Source: Sphingomonas sp. KR3-1 (lineage in GTDB: Bacteria > Pseudomonadota > Alphaproteobacteria > Sphingomonadales > Sphingomonadaceae). From it: a stretch of 64,000 nt of DNA. The stretch covers positions 496,001 to 560,000 of the forward strand of contig NZ_JBDZDQ010000002.1 in the NCBI RefSeq assembly GCF_040049295.1, read 5' to 3'. A program made the position numbers and the translations under genes. Each line of letters starts with the position of its first letter. Within the stretch, counting starts at the first letter, position 1. Positions 36,829 to 44,090 of this stretch are shown here, piece by piece. The notes beneath the pieces are model-generated. The model ran no database searches. It was not told the origin of the DNA and saw only the letters and a program-made list of their open reading frames with translations.

Positions 36829-38592
36829 ATGAAGCTGAAGAAGATCGCGGCCGTCATCGCCGCATTGCTGATGCTGCCGCAGGTGGCGCATGCCTGGTGG
36901 GACCCGCACTGGGCCTATCGCAAGGCGCTCACCGTCGATACCGGCGCGCCGGGCAGCATCGCCGAGGAAGCGCAGAAGGATTTCCCGATCCTGCTGCGGC
37001 TGGACAGCAGCAACATCCGCTTCGAGGACCTCAAGACCGGTGGCGCCGATCTTCGCTTCCTTGCCCAGGACGACAAGACGCCGCTCGCCTATCAGATCGA
37101 AAGCTTCGATGCGAAGCTGGGCATCGCGCTCGTCTGGGTGAAGCTGCCCGAGCTGCCCGCCGGTGGCCAGCAGAAGATCTGGCTGTACTATGGCAACAAG
37201 GAAGCGCCGGCGGCCAGCGCCCCGGCCAGCGTGTGGAACGCCGGCTACCGCGCGGTCTACCACTTCTCCGGTGCCGACGCTGCGCGTGACGCGACCAGCA
37301 ACCGCAACGACCTGCCCCAAGGGCCCGCGCTCGCCAATGCCGGCTGGATCGGCAACGGCGCCGCGCTCGACGGCACGCGCAGCCTCGCGATCACGGCTGC
37401 CCCCGCGCTGGCAATCGATCCGGCGCAGGGGATCAGCATCCAGGCCTGGGTCTCGCTCGCCAAGGACAAGCCGGCGAACGGCGTGCTCTACGCCAATCAG
37501 GGCGGTGCTTCGTCGATCGTGATCGGCGTGGCGAACGGTGTGCCCTATCTCGACATCGTCAATGCCGGCCGCCAGCAGCGCGTCACGGCGACGACCGCGC
37601 TCTCGAGCGACTGGACCGCGATCGCGGTGACCGCCAATGCCGGCGGCGCGACGCTCTATGTCAACGGCCAGGTCGCCGGCCAGAGCCCGCTCGGCATCGC
37701 CTCGCTCGCAGGGGGCGGCACGATCGGCGGCGACAGTGCCGGCAATTTCCTCGCCGGGACGATCGACGAGTTCCGCATCGCCGGCAGCGCGCTTCCGGCC
37801 GATGCGATTGCCGCGGACTATGCCGCCACCGGTCGCCGCACGGGCTTTCTCAGCTTCGGCACCGACGAGCAGCAGGGCGGCGGCGGCGGCGCCTTCGGCA
37901 CGATCGTCCGCAGCACGCCGATCGACGCCTGGGCAGTGATCGGCGTGCTCGGCGTGATGTTCGTCATCGCGGTCTGGGTGATGGCCAGCAAGGCCGCGCT
38001 GCTCGGCCGTTTCGCCAAGGCCAATGCCGCCTTCCTGCGCCAGTATCGCGGCTTTCGCGGCGATGTCGCGCCGATCGCCGAGGACGAGGCGCGCCGCAAT
38101 CGCTTCGGGGAATCGCCGCTCTATCACCTGTTCCGCACCGGCATGGCCGAGCTTGCCGAGCGCATCGAGCTCTATCGCGGCGAGCCGCTCTCGGCCGAGA
38201 CCCTGGCCGCGATGCGCTCCTCGCTCGACGGCCAGCAGGTCCGCGAGAACCAGCGGCTCGACAGCCAGATGGTGCTGCTGACGATCGCGATCGCCGGCGG
38301 GCCGTTCATCGGCCTGCTCGGCACGGTGCTCGGTGTGATGATCACCTTCGGCGCGATCGCGGCGGCGGGCGATGTCAACGTCAACGCGATCGCCCCCGGC
38401 ATCGCCTCGGCATTGCTCGCCACCGTTGCCGGCCTTGCCGTCGCGATCCCGGCGCTGTTCGGATACAATTATCTCAACAGCCGCATCCGGGCCCTGTCGG
38501 ACGATATGCAGGTGTTCGTCGACAATCTGATCACGCGCCTGGCCGAGGCGCAGCGTCACGCCGCCCCGGTGCGCGTGGCCGCCAATCAGTAA
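36829..38592 (+). CDS. ExbB/TolQ/MotA proton channel fused to periplasmic DUF2341 and LamG-like domains
   Basis: 587 residues in an unusual order. Signal peptide (KKIAAVIAALLMLPQVAHAW), DUF2341-type domain (FPILLRLDSSNIRFEDLKTG ... GQQKIWLYYGNKEA, about 50-130), a concanavalin/LamG-like jelly roll (AVYHFSGADAARDATSNRND ... GTIDEFRIAGSALPADAI, about 140-335), a membrane helix near residues 365-385, then a cytoplasmic loop and the ExbB channel with two helices (GGPFIGLLGTVLGVMITFGA and IASALLATVAGLAVAIPALF). ExbB normally has no periplasmic binding module, so this one may sense or bind a glycan or the nascent exoprotein. A GAGGGAGGG ribosome-binding site precedes the ATG; exbD follows after 24 bases. 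Confidence 0.88.
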   Translation: MKLKKIAAVIAALLMLPQVAHAWWDPHWAYRKALTVDTGAPGSIAEEAQKDFPILLRLDSSNIRFEDLKTGGADLRFLAQDDKTPLAYQIESFDAKLGIALVWVKLPELPAGGQQKIWLYYGNKEAPAASAPASVWNAGYRAVYHFSGADAARDATSNRNDLPQGPALANAGWIGNGAALDGTRSLAITAAPALAIDPAQGISIQAWVSLAKDKPANGVLYANQGGASSIVIGVANGVPYLDIVNAGRQQRVTATTALSSDWTAIAVTANAGGATLYVNGQVAGQSPLGIASLAGGGTIGGDSAGNFLAGTIDEFRIAGSALPADAIAADYAATGRRTGFLSFGTDEQQGGGGGAFGTIVRSTPIDAWAVIGVLGVMFVIAVWVMASKAALLGRFAKANAAFLRQYRGFRGDVAPIAEDEARRNRFGESPLYHLFRTGMAELAERIELYRGEPLSAETLAAMRSSLDGQQVRENQRLDSQMVLLTIAIAGGPFIGLLGTVLGVMITFGAIAAAGDVNVNAIAPGIASALLATVAGLAVAIPALFGYNYLNSRIRALSDDMQVFVDNLITRLAEAQRHAAPVRVAANQ

Positions 38593-38616
38593 CCAGTCGA
38601 GCCCGGGAGACACGCC

Positions 38617-39027
38617 ATGGCCATGAAGCTCGGCGGCCGCCGCGCGGCCTATGACGAGATCAACATCACGCCGATGCTCGATCTCGCTTATGTGCTGCTG
38701 ATCATCTTCATCATCATGACCACTGCCTCGGTGCAGGGGATCAAGACCAACCTGCCCAAGGCCAGCTCGTCGGCCCAGCTCGACAGCAAGTCCAAGGCGA
38801 TCACCGTCGCCGACACCGGAGAGGTCTATTTCGAGGCCTATCCGGTGACGATGACCGAGCTCGAGCAGCGGCTGCGCGAGCAGCAGGCGCTCGATCCCGA
38901 GGTCAACATCGTCGTCAAGGGCGACACCGCCGTCCAGTACGGCAAGGTGATCGAGGTGCTCGATCTGCTGCGCCGCCTCGACCTCAACAAGGTCGGGCTG
39001 GTCACCGGCAAGCCGGGCAAGAGCTGA
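38617..39027 (+). CDS. exbD: ExbD/TolR biopolymer transport protein
   Basis: 136 residues, the standard size. EINITPMLDLAYVLLIIFII is the single membrane helix carrying the essential proton-path aspartate (Asp22). A periplasmic TolR-type domain follows (TVADTGEVYFEAYPVTMTEL ... VNIVVKGDTAVQYGKVIEVL). It pairs with the DUF2341-ExbB fusion upstream to form a motor. The tonB gene begins two bases after its stop codon. Together they should power an outer-membrane partner, most plausibly the TpsB or another component of this locus. Confidence 0.93.
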   Translation: MAMKLGGRRAAYDEINITPMLDLAYVLLIIFIIMTTASVQGIKTNLPKASSSAQLDSKSKAITVADTGEVYFEAYPVTMTELEQRLREQQALDPEVNIVVKGDTAVQYGKVIEVLDLLRRLDLNKVGLVTGKPGKS

Positions 39028-39029
39028 CG

Positions 39030-39767
39030 ATGTACGCCGACAGCCTTCTCGACCGGCCGGACGCGCCGGGGATCGCGCGGACCTGGCTGCTGCGCGGCCT
39101 CGTCCTCGCCGGGGTGCTCGTCCTGGTGCTGTTCGCCTGGCGCACGTTCACGCAGGACGACGGCGTGGCGCGCAAGGCGGCGGACATCTCGACGATCATC
39201 CCGCTTGCGCCGCCGCCGCCGCCACCCCCGCCTCCGGAAGAGGTCGAAAAGCCCAAGCCGGTCGAGGAGAGCCCGCCCGTGCCGGTGCCGAACCCGGCGC
39301 AGAATCCCCAGGCGCCGAGCCCTTCGCCGGCGGCCAATGCCGCAGCGCCGGGCGCGGTCACCCAGAATGCCGATGCGCAGACGGCGGGGGCAGGGGTCCA
39401 GTCCGGCGCGGGCACCGGCAGGTTCGGCAGCGGCATCGGCGGCAGCGGCACGAGCAACGGCACCGGCGGCAATGGCGCGTTCGACGCTTCCGCCTATGGC
39501 AATTATCTCAACACGGTGATCGAGGCGGCGCTCAAGCGCAGCCGCAAGCTGCCGGGCAATCTGCGCGCCTATGCCAAGGGCCGCGTCTGGGTCGATGCCG
39601 GAGGGCGCGTCGTGCGCTTCGAGTTCGACCAGGGCACCGGCACGCGCGCCTATGACGACGAAATCGCCGCGATCATCCGCAGCCTGAGCGCGCTGCGCTT
39701 GCCGTCCCAGGCCGTGCTCGACCGCCAGCCGCTCCGTTTCTCCATGGATCACCGCACCGGCATTTGA
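39030..39767 (+). CDS. tonB: TonB energy transducer
   Basis: 245 residues. Short cytoplasmic N terminus, one membrane helix (LLRGLVLAGVLVLVLFAW), a proline-rich periplasmic spacer (PLAPPPPPPPPPEEVEKPKP), a Gly/Ala-rich stretch, and a C-terminal TonB fold (YLNTVIEAALKRSRKLPGNL ... GRVWVDAGGRVVRFEF ... LSALRLPSQAVLDRQPLRFS). It follows exbD by two bases and precedes a porin gene by 42 bases. It is the second TonB-like gene of the locus and the one with the canonical helix and Pro-rich spacer. Confidence 0.9.
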   Translation: MYADSLLDRPDAPGIARTWLLRGLVLAGVLVLVLFAWRTFTQDDGVARKAADISTIIPLAPPPPPPPPPEEVEKPKPVEESPPVPVPNPAQNPQAPSPSPAANAAAPGAVTQNADAQTAGAGVQSGAGTGRFGSGIGGSGTSNGTGGNGAFDASAYGNYLNTVIEAALKRSRKLPGNLRAYAKGRVWVDAGGRVVRFEFDQGTGTRAYDDEIAAIIRSLSALRLPSQAVLDRQPLRFSMDHRTGI

Positions 39768-39809
39768 AGCCCGGCCCGCACCTCGCTTTGTCGAAAGGAA
39801 ACCTGACTG

Positions 39810-41588
39810 ATGACCCGTTCCTCCCTCTGGCTCAAGGCGCTGGCGCTCGGCGCCTCGGCGGCGGCGCTTGCGGCGGGCAACCCCGCGCTCGCGCAGACCG
39901 GCACCCCCACCGCCGCCGCGACCGCGGAGCCCGGCGGCGCGATGGCCGATCTCGTCCGCCTGCTCGTCAAGAAGGGCTCGATCACGCAGGAGGAAGGCGA
40001 CCTGCTGATCGCCAAGTCGGCGGCCGAGCTGGTTGCCGCGCGCGCCCAGGGTGCGGCCAGCGCCGTTGCCAGCGCCGCGCCGCCGCCCGAGCCGGGCGAA
40101 GTCAGCGTCCCCTATGTCCCGCAGCTGGTGCGCGATCAGATCCGCGACCAGATCCGCGAGCAGGTGCTTGCCCAGGCCAAGGCCGAGCGCTGGGCCGCGC
40201 CCAATGCCGTGCCCGACTGGACGTCGCGCATCCGCCTGTTCGGCGATCTGCGCGTCCGTGCCGAGGGCCGCTACTATGACAAGGACAACCGCGCCAACCT
40301 GGTCGACTTCATCGCGATCAACGCCGGGCCGGGCTATGACGTCAGCACCAGCAACCCCGATTTCCCGGCAATCCAGAACTCGCTTGCCGATCGCCAGCTG
40401 CTCCGCCTGCGCGCACGCTTCGGGCTCGAGGCGCAGCTCGGCGGCGGGCTGAGCACCACGATCCGCGTCGCCACCGGCAGCGACAATTCGCCGGTATCGA
40501 CCACCCAGACGCTGGGCGGCTATCTCTCCAAGAAGAACCTCTGGCTCGACCGCGGCTATCTCAGCTATCGCCAGGGCGACGCGCTGCAGGTCAATCTCGG
40601 CCGCACGGACAATCCGTTCATCGAGAGCAACGCCGCCTTTGCGACCAGCGACATCGTGTGGGACGAGGATACCGCGCTCGACGGCATCACCGCCACCGCG
40701 CGCTACAGCCCGAGCAAGTCGCTCAAGCTGCGCGCCGATCTCGCCGGCGTGACGCTCAATTTCGCGCCTGACGGCTTCCCTGATCAGGCAACCGCGGACC
40801 AGAAGGTCAGCTCGAGCCAGAACAGCTATCTGGTCGGCGGCCAGGTGGCGGCGACCTACCAGGTCAATTCGGCGGTCAACGCCTCGCTCTCGGCGGCGGT
40901 CTATGGCTATTACAACGTGACCGGGAAGGTCGCTTCGCAGTGCCTCAACACCGGCCCCTATTGCGCGACCGACTATAGCCGGCCGGGCTTCATGCAGAAG
41001 GGCAACACGCTGGTCCAGCTGCGCGATTTCGTCATCCCCGACCCGACCAGCAACCGTCAGCTCCAATATTTCGGCTATGCCTCGCAGTTCCGCGACCTGA
41101 GCGTGAAGGGCGCGGTCAGCTATCTGTTCAAGGACGACGTCCACGCCTCCCTGACCGGCAACTACGTCCATAATTTCGGCTATGACCGGAACGTCGTGAT
41201 GAACCGCGGCGTGATCGTCACCAATAATGACGGCTGCTCGGTTCAGGTGCCGCTCGGGCAGCCTTGCCCGGTGTCGAACCAGATCTTCCGCAGCGGCGCC
41301 GACGCCTATATGGCCCGCTTCGAGATCGGCCGGACCAGCTTCAGCAAGAAGGGCGATTGGCTGGGCTTCGCCGAATATCGCTACATCCAGCCCGACGCGG
41401 TGCTCGATGCGTTCAACGATAGCGACTTCCACCTCGGCGGCACCAATGCCAAGGGCTATGTCGTCGGCGGCGCCTATGGCCTGACCGACAATTTCTCCGT
41501 CGGCGCGCGCTGGCTGTCGGCGAACACCGTCTATGGCGCGCCGCTCTCCATCGACGTTCTGCAACTGGACCTTTCCGGCAAGTTCTAG
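39810..41588 (+). CDS. Putative porin (Porin_5-like outer-membrane barrel)
   Basis: 592 residues. Signal peptide ends at NPALAQ; the N-terminal part has a short helix pair (LVRLLVKKGSITQEEGDLLI) and an alpha-helical stretch, as in the putative porin family that carries a periplasmic coiled segment. The barrel starts at IRLFGDLRVRAEGRYYDKDN and has alternating aromatic strands to the final LQLDLSGKF with its C-terminal phenylalanine. Four cysteines in loop regions (QCLNTGPYC; CSVQVPLGQPC) could form disulfides. It is the last large gene of the TonB/TPS operon and ends at a strong hairpin. Its substrate is unknown; a role as the energised partner is speculative. Confidence 0.78.
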   Translation: MTRSSLWLKALALGASAAALAAGNPALAQTGTPTAAATAEPGGAMADLVRLLVKKGSITQEEGDLLIAKSAAELVAARAQGAASAVASAAPPPEPGEVSVPYVPQLVRDQIRDQIREQVLAQAKAERWAAPNAVPDWTSRIRLFGDLRVRAEGRYYDKDNRANLVDFIAINAGPGYDVSTSNPDFPAIQNSLADRQLLRLRARFGLEAQLGGGLSTTIRVATGSDNSPVSTTQTLGGYLSKKNLWLDRGYLSYRQGDALQVNLGRTDNPFIESNAAFATSDIVWDEDTALDGITATARYSPSKSLKLRADLAGVTLNFAPDGFPDQATADQKVSSSQNSYLVGGQVAATYQVNSAVNASLSAAVYGYYNVTGKVASQCLNTGPYCATDYSRPGFMQKGNTLVQLRDFVIPDPTSNRQLQYFGYASQFRDLSVKGAVSYLFKDDVHASLTGNYVHNFGYDRNVVMNRGVIVTNNDGCSVQVPLGQPCPVSNQIFRSGADAYMARFEIGRTSFSKKGDWLGFAEYRYIQPDAVLDAFNDSDFHLGGTNAKGYVVGGAYGLTDNFSVGARWLSANTVYGAPLSIDVLQLDLSGKF

Positions 41589-41599
41589 CCGGAAAATGG

Positions 41600-41631
41600 A
41601 GCGGATCGGGCTTCCCCGGGCCCGATCCGCT
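41600..41631 (+). terminator. Hairpin after the porin gene
   Basis: AGCGGATCGGGC (41600-41611) pairs perfectly with GCCCGATCCGCT (41620-41631), loop of 8 bases. It begins 11 bases after the porin stop codon. No T-run follows, so termination may be partial and the small downstream gene may be read through. Confidence 0.6.
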
Positions 41632-41736
41632 TCAGCTGCCGCTCGGGCAATAGCGGCGACGGCCCGGCCGCGGCGATCGCCCCGGCGGGCTCGACGCCAC
41701 GGCGCGCGCGGCTGTGCCGCAGAACTAGGGATCGCG

Positions 41737-42237
41737 ATGCACCGCTTGCTCTTGCCGATCGCCGCGGGGCTGGGGCTCGCCTCGGCTCCCGCTGCAGCCC
41801 CAGCCCCAGCGCAGGCCGTCACCGGACAGGCTGTGCCGGAATCGTGGCGTGCCTATGCCGAGCGCGTCACCGAGAAGGTAACGGCGCGGCTCAGCGACGG
41901 TCAGGATCCTGCGGCGCTCCGGCTGCGGGCGGCCATGCGGACCTTGCCCGACAGGCAGGGCGAAGCCAGCCCAGGCCTGGTGCTGCGCATCTGGATCGAC
42001 GCCTCGGGACACATCACGCGGGTCGAATGCCCGACCTTTGCCGCCGCGCCGGCGGGCGACGATCTGCGTGCGCTGCTGCTCGGCATGGCGCTGGACCAGG
42101 AGCCCCCCGCAAACATGCGGCTGCCGCTCCGCCTGTCGATTCAGGCTATTCCCCTGCCGGACGCCGATATCGCTCCCGGGGGGGACAGAAGAAAAATAGC
42201 TACGACGATGAACGTCCGGAGTCGCGCAGAATTCTGA
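41737..42237 (+). CDS. Small exported TonB-C-like protein
   Basis: About 166 residues. Signal peptide (HRLLLPIAAGLGLASAPAAA), then WRAYAERVTEKVTARLSDGQ and LVLRIWIDASGHITRVECPT, which has the strand-helix pattern of the TonB C-terminal domain and resembles the tail of the STN protein at 21785. There is no membrane anchor after cleavage, so it would be a free periplasmic TonB-C-like module. The last 20 residues are hydrophilic and lack conservation features. The coding sequence ends exactly where a conserved short repeat starts in the same frame, suggesting that the 3' end was altered at the island boundary. Confidence 0.65.
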   Translation: MHRLLLPIAAGLGLASAPAAAPAPAQAVTGQAVPESWRAYAERVTEKVTARLSDGQDPAALRLRAAMRTLPDRQGEASPGLVLRIWIDASGHITRVECPTFAAAPAGDDLRALLLGMALDQEPPANMRLPLRLSIQAIPLPDADIAPGGDRRKIATTMNVRSRAEF

Positions 42238-42252
42238 AAATGGCAGGCCATC

Positions 42253-42357
42253 GTGCAAGATATTCGAACTTCGCTATGGGAAGATGCAGATATAATCGCC
42301 GCGAGCGTGCTAAGCCTCCGGTTGATTGGTTACTTGCCGATAGCGGGCCTTGAATAG
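42253..42357 (+). CDS. Copy A of a three-copy microprotein family (about 34 residues)
   Basis: A GTG-started frame of about 34 residues containing LWEDAD, then IAASVLSLRLIGYLP and a short tail. The same peptide is encoded at 52750-52872 (copy C) and in altered form at 52379-52570 (copy B). Between copies A and C most codon differences in the shared part are synonymous (for example cta/ctt, cgg/cgt, ggt/ggc), which argues for a translated, selected peptide. The frame is open upstream to the stop of the TonB-C-like gene. Function unknown. The copies lie on both sides of the microcin-like operon. Confidence 0.45.
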   Translation: MQDIRTSLWEDADIIAASVLSLRLIGYLPIAGLE

Positions 42358-42426
42358 GCCATTCAAAAACAACATGCCCAAGGTAAAGGCGCGGATATTC
42401 CTAGGGAAGCAGGGCGGGTAAAGTCA

Positions 42427-42735
42427 TCAAGAGAAACCTTCAAGGCGGAAAGGTGCGACGTCGGCTCTCGAAACGGCTGCCTGCGCCGTCGCACGAAGGC
42501 GGGACTGGATAAGGGCGGGAGAAGCACGTGCTTCGGCGAAGAGTCCGAGGCTCCGCTTCGTGACGACCGTCTCGATCGGCCCGAGCCATTCTATCGCTTC
42601 GGCGACGCACGCATCGTCGCCGGTGATCAAAATCGTCGGGACGCCATATTGACCGGCAATGGTGCGCGTTGCGCGCGTTCGGGCAGGTCGCGCCCGTTGA
42701 GGATGAGGCTGGTGAATAGCTTACTGGTTCCTGCA
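42427..42735 (-). pseudogene. Frameshifted remnant of an M55 D-aminopeptidase (DppA-like)
   Basis: Read on the minus strand, one frame gives SLILNGRDLPERAQ and a second gives ARTIAGQYGVPTILITGDDA followed by CVAEAIEWLGPIETVVTKRS and a tail with SPALIQSRLRATAQAAV. This order (LNG..E, AG.YGVP..L.TGDD, EA, K, SP) matches the C-terminal half of DppA-type M55 peptidases, split by at least one frameshift. The N-terminal half with the zinc ligands is absent. It lies at the AT-rich edge of the accessory island and is best read as a relic. Confidence 0.6.
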
Positions 42736-43058
42736 CCAAGGCAGTGCCGCGGATGACGGCAAACCGGGGAATCTCGATTGTCGTACGCCTCTCATGCAGC
42801 GTGACACTATCGACAACCGGATCGCGAAGATCAGGATCGCACTCGGCGCGCCCGTGACGTCGAGGAGTGTGACCATCGGCGTCGCTATTTAAATCCCGCC
42901 AATAAGACCATAATGGTTATATTGCGTAAGCGGCACGATCATTTAATATAAATATCTAAAGAGTCAAGTTGATTATGATCTGATAGTTGATCCATATCCC
43001 GCTTGACACAAAAAAAACTAGGTCTTTAATGCTGAAGTTATCCGAGGGGGGTAATTCG

Positions 43059-43727
43059 GTGTCAGATATTGATGTGGCGCGTGATATAACTCGCGTTGTT
43101 CGTTCTGCTGAGCGATTTACGAAGGGCTTGCAGCAGCTACAACTAAAACTCGATGAGCTTGTGCAACAATCTGCCGAGCAAATTGACAGTTCTAACATTA
43201 TATTCAGCAACTCCGCCTCAGATAACTTGGGCGCATCTGAAGTTAGAATTGCCCTGTCCCGCTCAAAATCGCGGCCGACCTTCGGGGCGCCCGATCTTTT
43301 TGGAAACGCGCTTTGGAGCCTGATGCTCGAGCTCCTTCTGGCCGAAATGGACGGCGAGGCAGTCCCGGTCAGCAATGCGTGCATCAGCCTGGGCGGGCCG
43401 CAAAGCACGGCCATTCGCCTCCTGAACTGCATCGAGAAGCGCGGATTGGTGGTGAGTCATCCCGATCCCCGCGATGGCCGGCGCCGGCTCCTGCGCCTTG
43501 CGGAGTCGGTCAGGGCAAGGCTGATCGCCCACCTCGTGACCGAGCACTCCGGCGGCGCGGTGCGGTTCCGCGTCAACATGAAGCTGACCGAGATGCACGA
43601 AGATTCCGTGGAGAGCTCGCGCGAAGACGAAGTTCCCACATTGCATCTGGCAAGAATGGACGAGAAAGCTCCAGCATTGGATGCAGTCAATAACGACACA
43701 AATTCCGCATTCCGAAAAGTATCTTAA
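43059..43727 (+). CDS. Winged-helix (MarR-like) regulator of the microcin-type operon
   Basis: About 222 residues from GTG 43059, which follows GAGGGGGG by seven bases; longer in-frame starts at 42987 and 43029 lack such a site. The N-terminal 70 residues are predicted helical (DITRVVRSAERFTKGLQQLQ), then LFGNALWSLMLELLLAEMDG, VSNACISLGGPQSTAIRLLN and LVVSHPDPRDGRRRLLRLAE form a winged helix with the wing motif DPRDGRRR typical of MarR-type proteins. The first third is markedly AT-richer than the rest. It ends 63 bases before the precursor peptide gene, and the inverted repeat in that gap is a possible binding site. Confidence 0.72.
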   Translation: MSDIDVARDITRVVRSAERFTKGLQQLQLKLDELVQQSAEQIDSSNIIFSNSASDNLGASEVRIALSRSKSRPTFGAPDLFGNALWSLMLELLLAEMDGEAVPVSNACISLGGPQSTAIRLLNCIEKRGLVVSHPDPRDGRRRLLRLAESVRARLIAHLVTEHSGGAVRFRVNMKLTEMHEDSVESSREDEVPTLHLARMDEKAPALDAVNNDTNSAFRKVS

Positions 43728-43741
43728 AATGAGAGGTAGTA

Positions 43742-43774
43742 TTAGTCGAGTTGCAAATTGGTGCGCTCGACTAA
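43742..43774 (+). promoter_or_regulatory. Inverted repeat in the leader of the precursor peptide gene
   Basis: TTAGTCGAG (43742-43750) and CTCGACTAA (43766-43774) form a 9-bp dyad with a 15-base spacer, ending a few bases before the AAGGGG ribosome-binding site of the precursor gene. It may be an operator for the winged-helix regulator or an RNA hairpin that controls precursor translation. Confidence 0.5.
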
Positions 43775-43790
43775 GCAAAGGGGAAATACG

Positions 43791-44036
43791 ATGCGTAATC
43801 TTTGCCTCGTTGAGCTCGAAATGATCGTCGGCGGCTATAGCCAGTTCGATGCCGGAGATTATTCGGGCGTCGCCACCGACAATGGCGATGGCAGCTACTC
43901 GCTCGTCGTGAGCGAGGCCGAGTATTCGGCCCAGGCCAGCGCCGCAGCCGACAATGGCTGGGGCGTCGAGGTTACCGGCGGCTGGACTCAGAACGGCGGC
44001 TTCTCCGTGGGCGTCAAGGCCTCGAAGAAGTGCTGA
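43791..44036 (+). CDS. Double-glycine-leader precursor peptide, class II microcin-like
   Basis: 81 residues; ATG follows AAGGGG by 7 bases. The leader MRNLCLVELEMIVGG has the same length and layout as the colicin V leader MRTLTLNELDSVSGG (Met1, Arg2, Leu4, Leu6, Glu8, Leu9, Gly14, Gly15 identical). A C39 peptidase exporter is encoded 2.2 kb downstream in the same operon, so cleavage after Gly15 is expected. The 66-residue core is rich in Gly, Ala, Ser, Asp and Tyr with two Trp (DNGWGVEVTGGW) and ends KASKKC with a single cysteine at the very C terminus. It is likely exported to act on other cells. Target and modification are unknown. It is followed by a strong hairpin that should separate its mRNA from the downstream genes. 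Confidence 0.75.
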   Translation: MRNLCLVELEMIVGGYSQFDAGDYSGVATDNGDGSYSLVVSEAEYSAQASAAADNGWGVEVTGGWTQNGGFSVGVKASKKC

Positions 44037-44043
44037 TGTGATC

Positions 44044-44071
44044 GCGACGCCCCGGTTCGCCGGGGCGTCGC
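44044..44071 (+). terminator. Strong hairpin between precursor gene and maturation/export genes
   Basis: A perfect 12-bp stem, GCGACGCCCCGG (44044-44055) with CCGGGGCGTCGC (44060-44071), closed by a TTCG tetraloop. It starts 7 bases after the precursor stop and is followed by only a weak T-rich tail (ACTTTACA). Such elements often give partial termination or 3' end stabilisation, raising precursor output above that of the downstream enzymes. Confidence 0.7.
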
Positions 44072-44090
44072 ACTTTACAAGCGTGGTGTC

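Noticed and set aside
42427..42735. Functional D-aminopeptidase as part of the microcin-like operon.
   Set aside because: Only the C-terminal half is present, it is frameshifted and on the opposite strand.
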